A stretch of DNA of 64,000 nucleotides from Hypericibacter adhaerens (GTDB lineage: Bacteria > Pseudomonadota > Alphaproteobacteria > Dongiales > Dongiaceae). Shown in pieces: positions 8,934 to 19,094 of this stretch. Where the stretch lies: contig NZ_CP042582.1 in the NCBI RefSeq assembly GCF_008728835.1, forward strand, positions 496,001 to 560,000, written 5' to 3'. Position 1 is the stretch's first letter; each line of letters starts with the position of its first letter. The notes beneath the pieces were generated by a model that was not told the origin of the DNA, made no database searches, and saw only the letters and a program-made list of their open reading frames with translations. A program made the position numbers and the translations under genes.

Positions 8934-9393
8934 TGGCGACTATCCTCGAGGATGAAGGCCCGCGGGTCCTCGCGAGCGGGGTTCCGTCATAGGTTAAGGC
9001 CAACCCCCTGGCTCAACTATTAAGCTTCTAGCCACCGCCCTTGCGGACGTCCATCCCCCTGTCCGCATTGGGACCATAGAAGCGCCGGCAAATCAACCCG
9101 TTGCATCGAGGGGAAATAGCCAAATCCCGGGAAATGCGGCATTTTTGCCCAGGGCTCAAGTCGGGTGGCAAGGTTGCGCAAAGCGGTGGGGCATGCCTAT
9201 ATGTCGCGCCGCCACCGTCGGACGCCTCCAAAAGAGGCACCCGAGGGGGCGGCATTTGTCTAACCGGCAGCAGGGGATGGCCGCTGGGGACTTTTTACCG
9301 ATCCGATCGGAACCAAGCCGTCCGGTGGCGCCGGCCCGACCCTGGGCCGATGGGGACGACCACGCGAGCGCACGACAGAGAGCCAAAGGAACC
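8934..9393. other. Divergent intergenic region between ispH and hpnM-like gene
   Basis: No gene found in these 460 bases. On the plus strand TTGCGC (9174-9179), 18 bases and TATATG (9198-9203) make a plausible sigma-70 promoter for the downstream gene, with a leader of about 180 nt. The leader contains GCCTCCAAAAGAGGC, which can form a short hairpin. No riboswitch was recognised. Confidence 0.35.
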
Positions 9394-10041
9394 ATGACAG
9401 CCCATCCCCGCCGTTTCCTTCCCGTTTTCAGCATCGGCCTCGCGCTGGCCATCGTCCTGGCGCTGGCAGGCCCGGCCCGGGCGGTTGCGACGCCCGCGGG
9501 CGACGTGATCGGGAAGCTGAACGGCGCCTTCCTGCAGGTCATGCAGAACGCCGCCACGCTGGGCTATGAGGGCCGCTACAAGCAGCTCGAGCCGGTCGTG
9601 GCCGATGCCTTCGATTTCACGCTGATGTCGCGGGTCGCCATGGGCGGCCAGTGGCAGAACCTGACCGACGCGCAGAAGCAGACGCTGGTCGACACCTTCC
9701 GGCGCTATTCGACCGCGACCTATGCCGCCCGCCTCGACGGCTTCAAGGATCAGCGCTTCGAAATCCTGGGCGAGGAGCAGAAGGCCCAGAACACGGTGCT
9801 GGTGAAGAATCAGATCGCCAGCGCCAGCGGCGATCCGATCCGCATCGACTATCTGCTGCGCCCCGACCAGGGCCAGCTCAAGATCATCGATGTCTATCTC
9901 AAGGGCTCGATCAGCCAGCTCTCGGTCTATCGCTCGGAGTTCATCGACGTGATGGGCTCGAGGGGCTTCGATGGCCTGATCCAGACGCTCGACCAGCGCA
10001 TCGCCGACATGTCGAAGGGCGAGGCCCCCGCGGCGCAGTAA
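9394..10041 (+). CDS. hpnM: HpnM/MlaC-like periplasmic lipid-binding protein
   Basis: Toluene-tolerance Ttg2D/MlaC-type protein of 215 aa. These proteins carry lipids through the periplasm, and HpnM members occur in hopanoid clusters, which fits the position here. ATG 9394 is preceded by AAAGGA and opens a clear signal peptide (hydrophobic residues 10-24, cleavage after ARA near 30). The family core includes FDFTLMSRVAMGGQW and YLLRPDQGQLKIIDVYLKG. A frame open further upstream lacks a signal peptide and is not used. Its stop codon abuts that of the opposing gene. Whether it moves hopanoids rather than phospholipids cannot be read from sequence. Confidence 0.8.
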   Translation: MTAHPRRFLPVFSIGLALAIVLALAGPARAVATPAGDVIGKLNGAFLQVMQNAATLGYEGRYKQLEPVVADAFDFTLMSRVAMGGQWQNLTDAQKQTLVDTFRRYSTATYAARLDGFKDQRFEILGEEQKAQNTVLVKNQIASASGDPIRIDYLLRPDQGQLKIIDVYLKGSISQLSVYRSEFIDVMGSRGFDGLIQTLDQRIADMSKGEAPAAQ

Positions 10042-11739
10042 TCAAAACCGCTGCGCCAGCACCGCGCCGTTCGTGGCGACCACGTCGCTCGCCGGCCAGA
10101 AGGCGGCCCAATTGTCGCCGGCCGCCCCCAGCATGAGCGGGCGCAGCGGCAGGCGCAGCACCCCGCCCTGGAAATAGGACAGCACCACGCCGTCGGGATT
10201 CTGCGCCGCCCAGCCGAGCGCCGCGCCGGCGCTGGCGAACACCGTGACCGGCTGGTCGAGCCGGCCGAGGAAATCGTACTCGCCGCGATAGCGCCCGAGC
10301 AGGGCCACGCCCCGTCCCGATTGTTGGAGCTCGTAGATCTGCTCGGCCAGCGGCGTGATGTCGAAGAAGGGCCGCAGGGACTGGGCGAACTCGATGTTGA
10401 AGCTCACCACCACGAGCGTGGGCAGGAGCGCGAGCTGCATCATGCGGGCCTGGAGTGCCCGCGGCGCTGCCTGGCCGACCAGATAGGCACCGCCCAGCAG
10501 CACGAGGCCTGAGATCAGGCCGGTGCCGCCGAGCCAGATCGGCAGGCCGGTCGGGCTCACGAACTGGCGCCAGACCGCGTCGAGATGGGCGACCGGCACG
10601 ATGTTGAGCAGGAAGAACAGAAGCCCCGCCAGCAGGATCGGGGCCGTCGGCAGGGCCGCGTGATAGTCCGTCGGCTTGTTGGCCTGCACCGTCAGCAGCC
10701 TTGCCGCCAGGAGCGCCAGGGGTGCCAGCGCCGGCACCAGCCCGTAGGAGGAGCGGCCCTCGGTCAGGAAGCTTGCGAGAAGGGCGGCCCCCACTGCGAC
10801 CAGGATCAGGCGCAGCCCGTCATCGATCGGCATCCGGGTCTGGTTGCGCATGGCGCGCCAGATCGGCTTCCACCAGGCCCAGGGATGCAGAAGGGCGGGC
10901 GCCAGCAGCAGCAGCCAGTAGAACGGGCGCTCGGGCGGGCGCAGCGGCGCGCCGGGATAGCGGGAGGGATCGGCGAGGAGGGCCGCCAGCGGGTCGGGAA
11001 GGCGCAGCAGCCAGGGAAGCTGCATGAGCGCCGCCAGCGCCAGCGCGCCGGCCACGCCAGCCAGCCAGGGCAGGGGGCGCGGGCGTTGCACGGGATCGAG
11101 CCAGGGCAGCACCAGGATCAGGGGCAGGATATAGAGCAGGCCGGCCCCGCCGCGGGCCAGGATCGCCAGGCCCAGGGCCGTGCCATAGACGGCCCAGCCG
11201 AACAGCGGCTGGCGGTGCAGCACCAGCCCGAGACCGGCGATGGCGCCCAAGAGGAAGGCCGCGAGGGCCAGGTCGGGCAAGGTGAGGGCGAGCGAGCCGG
11301 CAAAGCCGCCGAAGCCCACCAGAACGATGGGCGCCGTGGCGAGGGTCTGCGGCCGGCGCGGCCAGAGCAGGCGGGCGACCGGCCCCGCCGTGAGGATGGT
11401 GCCGAGCGCGAAGAGAGGCCCCACCAGCCGCGCCCAGAGCTCGCTGGTGCCGAACAGCCACCAGCCGGCCTGGATCAGCCAGGCCAGCAGCGGCGGGTGG
11501 CGCGCGAAAGCCTCGATCAGGTCGGCATTGTTCCCGGACCATTGCCACCAGGCCTGGGCCAGCACCAGGCTGTCGAGGCTCGCCAAGGGCGGCCGCGCCG
11601 CGAGCGTGCTCACCACCAGCACCAGCCAGATGGCGGTCGGACCGATCGCGGTCGGCAGGAACTTGATCGAGAGATGCAGCGGCCAGCGCCGAAGCGGCAG
11701 ATGCAGGCCCGACCGTTCCGAGGGCGGCTCGGTGGTCAT
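10042..11739 (-). CDS. GT-C (family 39-like) membrane glycosyltransferase
   Basis: Integral membrane protein of 565 aa with about eleven to thirteen hydrophobic segments. The N-terminal loop ends in ARHPPLLAWLIQ, like the H(K/P)PPL motif of ArnT/PMT-type transferases that move sugars from polyprenyl phosphates. The soluble C-terminal part (about 440-565) holds YELQQSGRGVALLGRYRGEYDFLGR, as seen in many family-39 proteins. Target and donor are unknown: lipid A, a hopanoid or a surface glycan are all possible. Its stop codon touches the stop of the hpnM-like gene, so the two converge with no spacer. Confidence 0.75.
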   Translation of the reverse strand: MTTEPPSERSGLHLPLRRWPLHLSIKFLPTAIGPTAIWLVLVVSTLAARPPLASLDSLVLAQAWWQWSGNNADLIEAFARHPPLLAWLIQAGWWLFGTSELWARLVGPLFALGTILTAGPVARLLWPRRPQTLATAPIVLVGFGGFAGSLALTLPDLALAAFLLGAIAGLGLVLHRQPLFGWAVYGTALGLAILARGGAGLLYILPLILVLPWLDPVQRPRPLPWLAGVAGALALAALMQLPWLLRLPDPLAALLADPSRYPGAPLRPPERPFYWLLLLAPALLHPWAWWKPIWRAMRNQTRMPIDDGLRLILVAVGAALLASFLTEGRSSYGLVPALAPLALLAARLLTVQANKPTDYHAALPTAPILLAGLLFFLLNIVPVAHLDAVWRQFVSPTGLPIWLGGTGLISGLVLLGGAYLVGQAAPRALQARMMQLALLPTLVVVSFNIEFAQSLRPFFDITPLAEQIYELQQSGRGVALLGRYRGEYDFLGRLDQPVTVFASAGAALGWAAQNPDGVVLSYFQGGVLRLPLRPLMLGAAGDNWAAFWPASDVVATNGAVLAQRF

Positions 11740-11752
11740 GGCGCGATCTCAT

Positions 11753-11884
11753 CCCCTCCCCCGCTTTCGGGGGAGGGCCAGGGAGGGGGCTGCTCGATGG
11801 ATGAAGCCGGAACGAAGCAGCTTTGCGCTGTTTCCTTTATCGCGTCTTCCCCCTCCCTCGCCCTCCCCCGTTCCGGGGGAGGGG
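11753..11884. repeat. BIME-like paired hairpin repeat, copy 2
   Basis: Left hairpin CCCCTCCCCCGCTTTCGGGG, then GGAGGGCCAGGGAGGGGGC; right hairpin starts CCCCCTCCCTCGCCCTCCCC and ends GTTCCGGGGGAGGGG. Fills most of the gap between the glycosyltransferase and the GST. Confidence 0.85.
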
Positions 11885-11968
11885 ATAAAAGGTCGATGCC
11901 AGTTGCCGCATGCGATTGTTCTGCCCTCACGGGAGAGGGACAACCGGGTGAAGCAGGGTGGACCTCCA

Positions 11969-12646
11969 TCACGCCTGCCGGAACACCGGGTAGGTGATCT
12001 CCCAGGGCTCCTGCCGGGCGGCCTCGGTCCATTCGCGCATCGCCGGCAGGCTGTTGACCGCCTCGATATAGGCCATGGACGCCGGGTCGAGGGTGGCGCC
12101 ATAGGTGACGAAGCGGGTCGTCACCGGCGCATACATCGCGTCGGCGATGGTGAAGCCGCCATAGAGGAAATCGCCCTTGCCGTTGGCGCCGGCCTTGCCG
12201 AAGCGCTCGCGCGCCTCGCGCCAGAGCGCCACGACCCGCTCGATGTCGGCGGCGCAGTGGGACTGGCGGTTGCGCTCCGGCCAGCGGCTCCGGATATCCA
12301 TCGGCATGTTGCGGCGCAATTCGGCGAAGCCGCCATGCATCTCCGTCGCGACGGCCCGCGCATGGGCGCGCACGACGGGATCTTCCGGCCAGAGCCGCGC
12401 CCGGGGCCCGATCTCCGCCGCATATTCGCAGATCGCCAGGGACTCCCAGATGCGGACCGCCCCATGCTCCAGGAACGGCACCTTGCCGGAACCGGAGAAG
12501 GCTTTGATTTTCGTTTGCGTATCGGGCAGGTCGAGCGGAATCAGCACCTCGCGGAAGCCCAGGCCCGCCTGCTTCATCGCCAGCCAGGGCCGCAGCGACC
12601 AGGAGGAGTAGTTCTTGTTGGCGATATAGAGCGTCATGTCGGTCAT
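11969..12646 (-). CDS. Glutathione S-transferase family protein
   Basis: Cytosolic GST of 225 aa. The N-terminal thioredoxin-like domain (about 4-80) starts TLYIANKNYSSWSLRPW, where S14 or S15 is the likely catalytic serine, and contains GKVPFLEHGAVRIWESLAI, the cis-Pro and Glu-Ser glutathione-binding motif. The all-helical C-terminal domain follows with the capping-box region FTIADAMYAPV. Such enzymes conjugate or reduce electrophiles with glutathione; the substrate is unknown. A second ATG three codons in (12637) would remove only MTD. This is one of three GSTs in the window, and the three are not close copies. Confidence 0.88.
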   Translation of the reverse strand: MTDMTLYIANKNYSSWSLRPWLAMKQAGLGFREVLIPLDLPDTQTKIKAFSGSGKVPFLEHGAVRIWESLAICEYAAEIGPRARLWPEDPVVRAHARAVATEMHGGFAELRRNMPMDIRSRWPERNRQSHCAADIERVVALWREARERFGKAGANGKGDFLYGGFTIADAMYAPVTTRFVTYGATLDPASMAYIEAVNSLPAMREWTEAARQEPWEITYPVFRQA

Positions 12647-12835
12647 GAGGGCGATCCCGAGGGTCCGGAAAAAGGGGCTCCAGTAAGCCCGAGGGTCCCC
12701 GGTGAGGCAAGGTGGGGGGCGAAGCGGGGCGGGGCCGGGGTTTCGGCGTCAGCCCCTCTTTTCAGCACGGGTCCGGCGGGCCATGCTGGCGACTCGCTTC
12801 CTGGGGCACCGATCGTCATTCCCTCCGAGGACATC

Positions 12836-14335
12836 ATGGCCGAGATTTCTGCGCTCACCGACCGCGCCGCGGGTAAGCCCGCGATCATTCATCCCGTGGC
12901 ACGGTCGCAATACCGCAACTGGCTCAAGGGCCAGAACGGGACCTTGCGCAAATGGATCGAGGCGACCGACTTCAAGGCCGAGCCGTCGCGCCATCTGCTG
13001 CTGCCGGCGCGCGACGGCGGCATCGGCTCGGTTCTCCTGATCCTCGATGACGGGCTCGATCTCTGGTCCTGGGGCGCCTTGCCGCTGAGCATTCCCGAGG
13101 GGCGCTATCGCATCGAGGCGCCGCTGACGCCGTTGCAGGCCAGCGCCGCCGCGCTCGCCTGGGCGCTCGGCGCCTATTCCTTCGATCGCTATCGCAAGCC
13201 CAAGCGCGAGCCGGCGAAGCTGGTCTGGCCGAAGAACGCGAACCGCGCCAAGGTCGAGAGCATGGCGGGCGCCATCTACTGGGTGCGCGACATGATCAAC
13301 ACGCCGGCCGACGATATGGGACCGGCGGAGCTCGCGGCCGAGGCGGAGAAACTGGCCAAGGCCCACGGCGCGAAGTTCAACGTGATCGTCGGCGATGCGC
13401 TGCTGAAGGCCGATTACCCGTCCGTGCATGCGGTCGGCCGCGCCTCCTCGCGGGCGCCGCGCCTGGTCGACATCAGATGGGGCGCGAAGGGCCCGAAGAT
13501 CGCGCTGGTGGGCAAGGGAGTCTGCTTCGATTCCGGCGGCCTCGATCTCAAGCCCGCCTCGGGCATGCTGCAGATGAAGAAGGATATGGGCGGCGCCGCC
13601 CATGTGCTGGGGCTGGCGCGCATGATCATGGAGACGGAGCTGCCGGTGCAGCTCCGGGTGCTGGTGCCGGCGGTCGAGAACGCGGTGTCGGGCAACGCCT
13701 TCCATCCGCTCGACATCCTCAAGACCCGGAAAGGCATCTCGGTCGAGGTCGGGAACACCGACGCCGAAGGCCGGCTCATCCTCTCCGACGCGCTGACCGA
13801 GGCCGACCGCGACGATCCGGCGCTGATCGTCGATTTCGCCACCCTCACCGGGGCGGCGCGCGTGGCGCTGGGGCCGGAGCTGCCGGCGCTCTTCTCCAAC
13901 CATGACGAGACCGCCGACGCGCTGCTCAAGCTCGCGGTCGAGAACCAGGAGCCCTTCTGGCGGCTGCCGCTGCATCGGCCCTATCGGCGCATGCTCGACA
14001 GCAAGATCGCCGACATCAACAATGTCGGCGATGGCGGCTTCGCCGGCGCCATCACCGCGGCGCTCTTCCTCGCCGAGTTCGTGCGGCCGACCACGCCCTG
14101 GGTCCATTTCGATATCATGGCGGCCAACAGCCGCAACCGCCCCGGCCGGCCCGAGGGCGCCGACGCGATGGGCCTGCGCGCCGTCTATGCGCATATCGCG
14201 CATCTGGCCGCGGGAAGCGGGAATGCCAAGGGCGAGGCCCCGGCCTCGGCCCTGACGAGTGCCGTGCCGACGCCGGCGCGCAAGCCCGCGGCCGCGAAGC
14301 GGCGGGCCCCGGCGCGCCGGCGAGCGCGGCGCTGA
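12836..14335 (+). CDS. pepA: Leucyl aminopeptidase (M17 family)
   Basis: M17 zinc/manganese aminopeptidase of 499 aa that removes N-terminal residues from peptides in the cytoplasm. The signature NTDAEGRL is present, as is the metal/catalytic segment GKGVCFDSGGLDLKP and the later MAANSRNRPGRPEGADAM segment. The start ATG 12836 has GAGGA nearby and begins MAEISALTDRA; the longer open frame upstream is non-coding. The C-terminal 40 residues are an Ala/Pro/Arg tail (KPAAAKRRAPARRRARR) not typical of the family and probably disordered. It may be co-transcribed with the MarR gene 28 bp downstream. Confidence 0.94.
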   Translation: MAEISALTDRAAGKPAIIHPVARSQYRNWLKGQNGTLRKWIEATDFKAEPSRHLLLPARDGGIGSVLLILDDGLDLWSWGALPLSIPEGRYRIEAPLTPLQASAAALAWALGAYSFDRYRKPKREPAKLVWPKNANRAKVESMAGAIYWVRDMINTPADDMGPAELAAEAEKLAKAHGAKFNVIVGDALLKADYPSVHAVGRASSRAPRLVDIRWGAKGPKIALVGKGVCFDSGGLDLKPASGMLQMKKDMGGAAHVLGLARMIMETELPVQLRVLVPAVENAVSGNAFHPLDILKTRKGISVEVGNTDAEGRLILSDALTEADRDDPALIVDFATLTGAARVALGPELPALFSNHDETADALLKLAVENQEPFWRLPLHRPYRRMLDSKIADINNVGDGGFAGAITAALFLAEFVRPTTPWVHFDIMAANSRNRPGRPEGADAMGLRAVYAHIAHLAAGSGNAKGEAPASALTSAVPTPARKPAAAKRRAPARRRARR

Positions 14336-14363
14336 CAGGCGGGAACAGGACGGGACGAGAGCG

Positions 14364-14744
14364 ATGGCGCTGGGGCGCAACGAGGCCCTGGCCTTGTGGC
14401 GTCGCCTGCTGCTGACGGGGATGGGCCCGCCGACGGGCGAGCTGACACAACGCCAGCTGGCATTGCTGGCGACGCTCTATATCGCGGAGGGACCGCACAC
14501 GGTGCGGGGACTGGCGGCGGGGCTCGGCATGTCGAAGCCCGCGGTCTGCCGCGCTCTCGACCGGCTCGAGCGGCTGGGCTTCGCGCGGCGCAAGGAGGAC
14601 GAGGCCGACCGGCGCAATGTGCTGGTGCAGCGCACGGTCAAGGGCGCCGTCTTCATGAGCGACCTGGGCGACGCGATCGAGCGCACGCTGGAGGAGCCGG
14701 AGGCGGGTGATGCTGTCGGAAAGACGGTCCCCGGGCGCGAGTAA
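14364..14744 (+). CDS. MarR-family transcriptional regulator
   Basis: Small regulator of 126 aa. The winged helix is clear: VRGLAAGLGMSKPAVCRAL as helix-turn-helix (about residues 47-65), then RLGFARRKEDEADRRNVLVQ as wing. It is shorter than typical MarR proteins (about 140-150 aa), mainly at the C-terminus, where GDAVGKTVPGRE looks like an eroded end. ATG 14364 follows GGGACGAGAG. Its targets are unknown; it follows pepA closely, so it may simply share that transcript. The 140 bases after it hold another open frame ending at 14866 (KPAKPARRRS) that may be gene debris. Confidence 0.82.
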   Translation: MALGRNEALALWRRLLLTGMGPPTGELTQRQLALLATLYIAEGPHTVRGLAAGLGMSKPAVCRALDRLERLGFARRKEDEADRRNVLVQRTVKGAVFMSDLGDAIERTLEEPEAGDAVGKTVPGRE

Positions 14745-14890
14745 GCTCGAATTTCGCGATCCGCACGGTGAAAACCGGCATGGCGCTGCGGCTGGGTCAT
14801 CTGGTACCGCCGCCAGCCGGGAAGGAAACGCGCAAGCCCGCGAAACCGGCGCGCCGTCGTTCGTGAAGATCGTGAGGGATCGATGTGGCG

Positions 14891-15574
14891 TCAGTTCGCC
14901 TGGTCCGCGCCGCACCAGGCAAGCTGCCGAAGCTGGTCGCGGATCTTGAGCTCTTCGGCCGTATAGGTGGCGAGTTCTTCCGGACTTTCGCCGTAGGGAT
15001 CGCCCCAGCCGTTGCAAGCCAGGTAGCAGATCGTGTCGAATTTCGTGCCGGTCCACCAGACCGCTTCTCGGCGGCTGCGAAGCATCGGATAACCGTCGGG
15101 ACCGGCATGCGAGTAGCAGAGATTGCCTGTGGGCTCTTCCAGGAAGAAGCCCGCGACGCCCTCCCATCCGCGCGGCCGCCGGCCAAGGATGGTGGCGTCG
15201 CAACCGGCTGAGCCGCAGGCTCCCGGCACGCCGATCCAAACCATCATCTCGTCGGCGCCCTTGCCATCGAGATCAAGACGGCCCCAGTAGATGTAATGTT
15301 GAAAAAGGAAGGCCAACGCTTCGTTGCGGTCGCGAGCATCGCCGCGCTTGATGATGTCGTCGAGCCGATCCAGGAAATCTTTCGATATCGCGGCCGCTCC
15401 CGACGAGTCGATGTCATCGGACCATAGGTCTCGCCGTGCAACGGGCCAGGCACCGTCCGGCGGCTCGCCGGGCTGAAGCGAAACGGGAACCTCCGATCCG
15501 ATCGGTGCGGCCTGAAGGGTCGAGGCTTCCAGCCCGACCGCCATCAATGCGGCAACGAGCAATGATCGGAACAT
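14891..15574 (-). CDS. Secreted Cys-containing protein, possible immunity partner
   Basis: Unknown protein of 227 aa. ATG 15574 gives a classical signal peptide (MFRSLLVAALMAVGLEAST, cleavage near QAA 23), so it should be periplasmic; the frame extends further upstream but without a better start. The mature part has a D-x-D-G segment (LDLDGKGADEMMVWIG) followed by CGSAGC and two later cysteines, features of small disulfide-bonded extracytoplasmic proteins. It lies 14 bp downstream of the lysozyme-like gene on the same strand, so the two form an operon. That arrangement (wall hydrolase, then periplasmic partner) resembles effector-immunity pairs, which is inference only. Base composition is somewhat lower in GC than its neighbours. 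Confidence 0.7.
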   Translation of the reverse strand: MFRSLLVAALMAVGLEASTLQAAPIGSEVPVSLQPGEPPDGAWPVARRDLWSDDIDSSGAAAISKDFLDRLDDIIKRGDARDRNEALAFLFQHYIYWGRLDLDGKGADEMMVWIGVPGACGSAGCDATILGRRPRGWEGVAGFFLEEPTGNLCYSHAGPDGYPMLRSRREAVWWTGTKFDTICYLACNGWGDPYGESPEELATYTAEELKIRDQLRQLAWCGADQAN

Positions 15575-15588
15575 TGTCGTCCGCGTCC

Positions 15589-16179
15589 TTAGTGGCCGTG
15601 CGGCCGCAGATAGGGAATATCGGCGAATTTGCGCAGCCGCGTCTCGATAGGCTTGAATTTGTCTGCCCAATCCGAGGGAAACTTGGTCTCGTCGCTGACC
15701 CATCCCTGCTCCGCCAGGAACTTGAGATATCTCTTGACCGCTGGCGCTCCTCCCCGATGCATGGCGGCGGCAAGGCCGTTCTCGGTGATCGTGAAGTCGC
15801 CTTTGATGCCTCGAACCACCTGCCCGATCGGCACGGCGAAGTCGTTGGCTCCGAGCAATCGTCGATTGTGCAGAAGAAACTCCTTCAGCGCGATTTCCTG
15901 CTTGAGCGGGCTGAACAGGAAATCGTTGTCGTTGGCGACGCCGGATTTCTCCGTCCAGTTGCCGTTATCGTCGCGCCATCCGATGTCTTGGAGTGCGATC
16001 GGCCTCAATTGATAGGCTCCGAGCGCGTCGCCATTGCGCGCGAGATAGCCGCCGCTGCCGCGGGACTCCTCGTTGCCGATCCTCTCCCGAAAAGCCGCCG
16101 TGATGGGCCACTGCAGGCGAAACCGCGGATCGGGCACGAGCGTGAGTTCGCCCGTCGCCGTGTCGATAGGGTCTGGCAT
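15589..16179 (-). CDS. Lysozyme-like (SLT-type fold) protein, possible effector
   Basis: Protein of 196 aa without a signal peptide. The segment RIGNEESRGSGGYLARNGD followed by ALGAYQLRPIALQDIGW resembles the catalytic Glu/ES-x-G and GAYQ region of lytic transglycosylase or phage lysozyme-like domains; E37 or E38 would be the catalytic acid. The rest (FLLHNRRLLG, AAAMHRGGAPAVKRYLKFL) is helical as expected. It has its own AT-rich promoter, AAGGGG five bases before ATG, and a secreted partner gene behind it. It could be an antibacterial effector exported by a specialised system, a phage remnant, or a housekeeping wall enzyme. A counted line (15901-15960) is 34/60 G+C, below the local norm. Confidence 0.65.
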   Translation of the reverse strand: MPDPIDTATGELTLVPDPRFRLQWPITAAFRERIGNEESRGSGGYLARNGDALGAYQLRPIALQDIGWRDDNGNWTEKSGVANDNDFLFSPLKQEIALKEFLLHNRRLLGANDFAVPIGQVVRGIKGDFTITENGLAAAMHRGGAPAVKRYLKFLAEQGWVSDETKFPSDWADKFKPIETRLRKFADIPYLRPHGH

Positions 16180-16210
16180 TTATGCCCCTTCAAGGATTGA
16201 GTTGCATAAA

Positions 16211-16239
16211 ATCCTATCAGAACACGCAAAGAATGTAAA
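16211..16239 (-). promoter_or_regulatory. Sigma-70-type promoter of the lysozyme-like operon
   Basis: On the minus strand TTTACA (16234-16239), a 17-base spacer and TAGGAT (16211-16216). The predicted start lies about 25 nt before ATG 16179. It is set in an AT-rich stretch unusual for this genome. Confidence 0.55.
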
Positions 16240-16317
16240 GAACAAAATAAGAACCCACAAGACAGCATAACTCGCACGTGGTTCCGGTGGCGCGCCCGGC
16301 TGCTTGCTTGCCGGTGG

Positions 16318-17256
16318 CTAGTAGCCCTTTTTCAGATCGACCGTGTTGGGGATGGGCCGGCCCGCCTTGTGGAGCTTGATGCCCTCGAGCACCACCGGGA
16401 TCGCGGTCTCGGGCTGGGTCAGGCTCGCCACGTGCGGCGTCACCGTGACCTGCGGATGGACCCAGAAGGGATGGTCCGCCGGCAGCGGCTCCTGGTGGAA
16501 GACGTCGAGCGTCGCATGGGCGATATGGCCGCTGTCGAGCGCCGCGATCAGGTCGGCATCGACCAGATGGCCGCCGCGCCCCGCATTGATGAGGCAGGCG
16601 CCTTTGGGGAGCTGCGCCAGGAGCTTCGCATCGAGGATGCCGCGCGTCTCGGGCGTCAGCGGCAGCAGGCAGACCAGGATCTCGGTGCGCGCGAGGAAGG
16701 CCTTCAGCCCCTCCTCGCCATGATAGCTCTTCACGCCCGGCAGCGATTTCGGCTGGCGGCTCCAGCCGGCCACGTCGAAATCGAGTGCCGACAGCTTGGC
16801 CGCCGCGTCGGCGCCCAGCACGCCCAGCCCCAGGATCCCGACCTTGCGGTCCTTGGCGAGCGGGAACAGCTTCTGGCGCCAGACGCGCTGTTTCTGTTGC
16901 TGGTCGAGCACATGCTGGCCGCGATGATGGCGCAGCGTGTGGAGCAGCACGTATTCCGTCATGCCGGCGGTGAGGCCCGGATCGACCAGCCGCACGATCG
17001 GAACGTGGAAGGGCAGGGTCTTGTCGGCCAGGAGCTTGTCGACGCCCGCCCCCAGATTGAAGATCACCTTGAGGTTGGGATAGCGCTGCATGTCGCCGGG
17101 CTTCGGCAGCCAGACCAGCGCATACTCGATATCCTCCACCCGCCCCACATCCGGCCAGAAGCGCAGATCGATCGCGGAATCCGCCGCCTTCAGCGGCAGG
17201 CGCCAGGCCTCGAACTCGCCGGCATCGTCGTTGGGGCTGTTGAAGAGAATGACCAT
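16318..17256 (-). CDS. ghrA: Glyoxylate/hydroxypyruvate reductase A-like dehydrogenase
   Basis: D-2-hydroxyacid dehydrogenase of 312 aa, closest in motif pattern to GhrA, which reduces glyoxylate and hydroxypyruvate with NADPH. The Rossmann loop is VGILGLGVLGADAAAKL (about 139-155), then catalytic Arg in INAGRGGHLVD, Glu in HQEPLPADHPFW and His in TPHVASLTQ. Length is normal. It stands alone between an AT-rich gap and a hairpin repeat, so probably has its own promoter. The exact substrate cannot be decided from sequence. Confidence 0.88.
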   Translation of the reverse strand: MVILFNSPNDDAGEFEAWRLPLKAADSAIDLRFWPDVGRVEDIEYALVWLPKPGDMQRYPNLKVIFNLGAGVDKLLADKTLPFHVPIVRLVDPGLTAGMTEYVLLHTLRHHRGQHVLDQQQKQRVWRQKLFPLAKDRKVGILGLGVLGADAAAKLSALDFDVAGWSRQPKSLPGVKSYHGEEGLKAFLARTEILVCLLPLTPETRGILDAKLLAQLPKGACLINAGRGGHLVDADLIAALDSGHIAHATLDVFHQEPLPADHPFWVHPQVTVTPHVASLTQPETAIPVVLEGIKLHKAGRPIPNTVDLKKGY

Positions 17257-17302
17257 GCGGGATCCTTGGTGATGGAGCTGAGGGGAGCGAGATGGGGCGA
17301 AG

Positions 17303-17416
17303 GCCGAGCAGCCCCCTCCCTATCCCTCCCCCTCGAGGGGGGAGGGGACAAGAGCGCGAAGCCGACGATAATCCCCTCCCCCATTTAGGGGGAGGGTCAG
17401 GGAGGGGGCAGACTCG
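17303..17416. repeat. BIME-like paired hairpin repeat, copy 3 (arms inside-out)
   Basis: Arms occur in the opposite order to the other copies: first GAGCAGCCCCCTCCCTATCC with hairpin CCCCCTCGAGGGGGG, then CCCCTCCCCCATTTAGGGGG followed by AGGGTCAGGGAGGGGGCAGA. It lies between ghrA and yejF. Confidence 0.8.
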
Positions 17417-17435
17417 ATCTCGGAAATTCGCACCC

Positions 17436-19090
<1,655 letters not shown>

Positions 19091-19094
<4 letters not shown>

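Noticed and set aside
14711-14866. Possible C-terminal gene fragment ending KPAKPARRRS
   Set aside because: The frame has protein-like text after MarR but no good start and no recognised family; too little to annotate as a gene.
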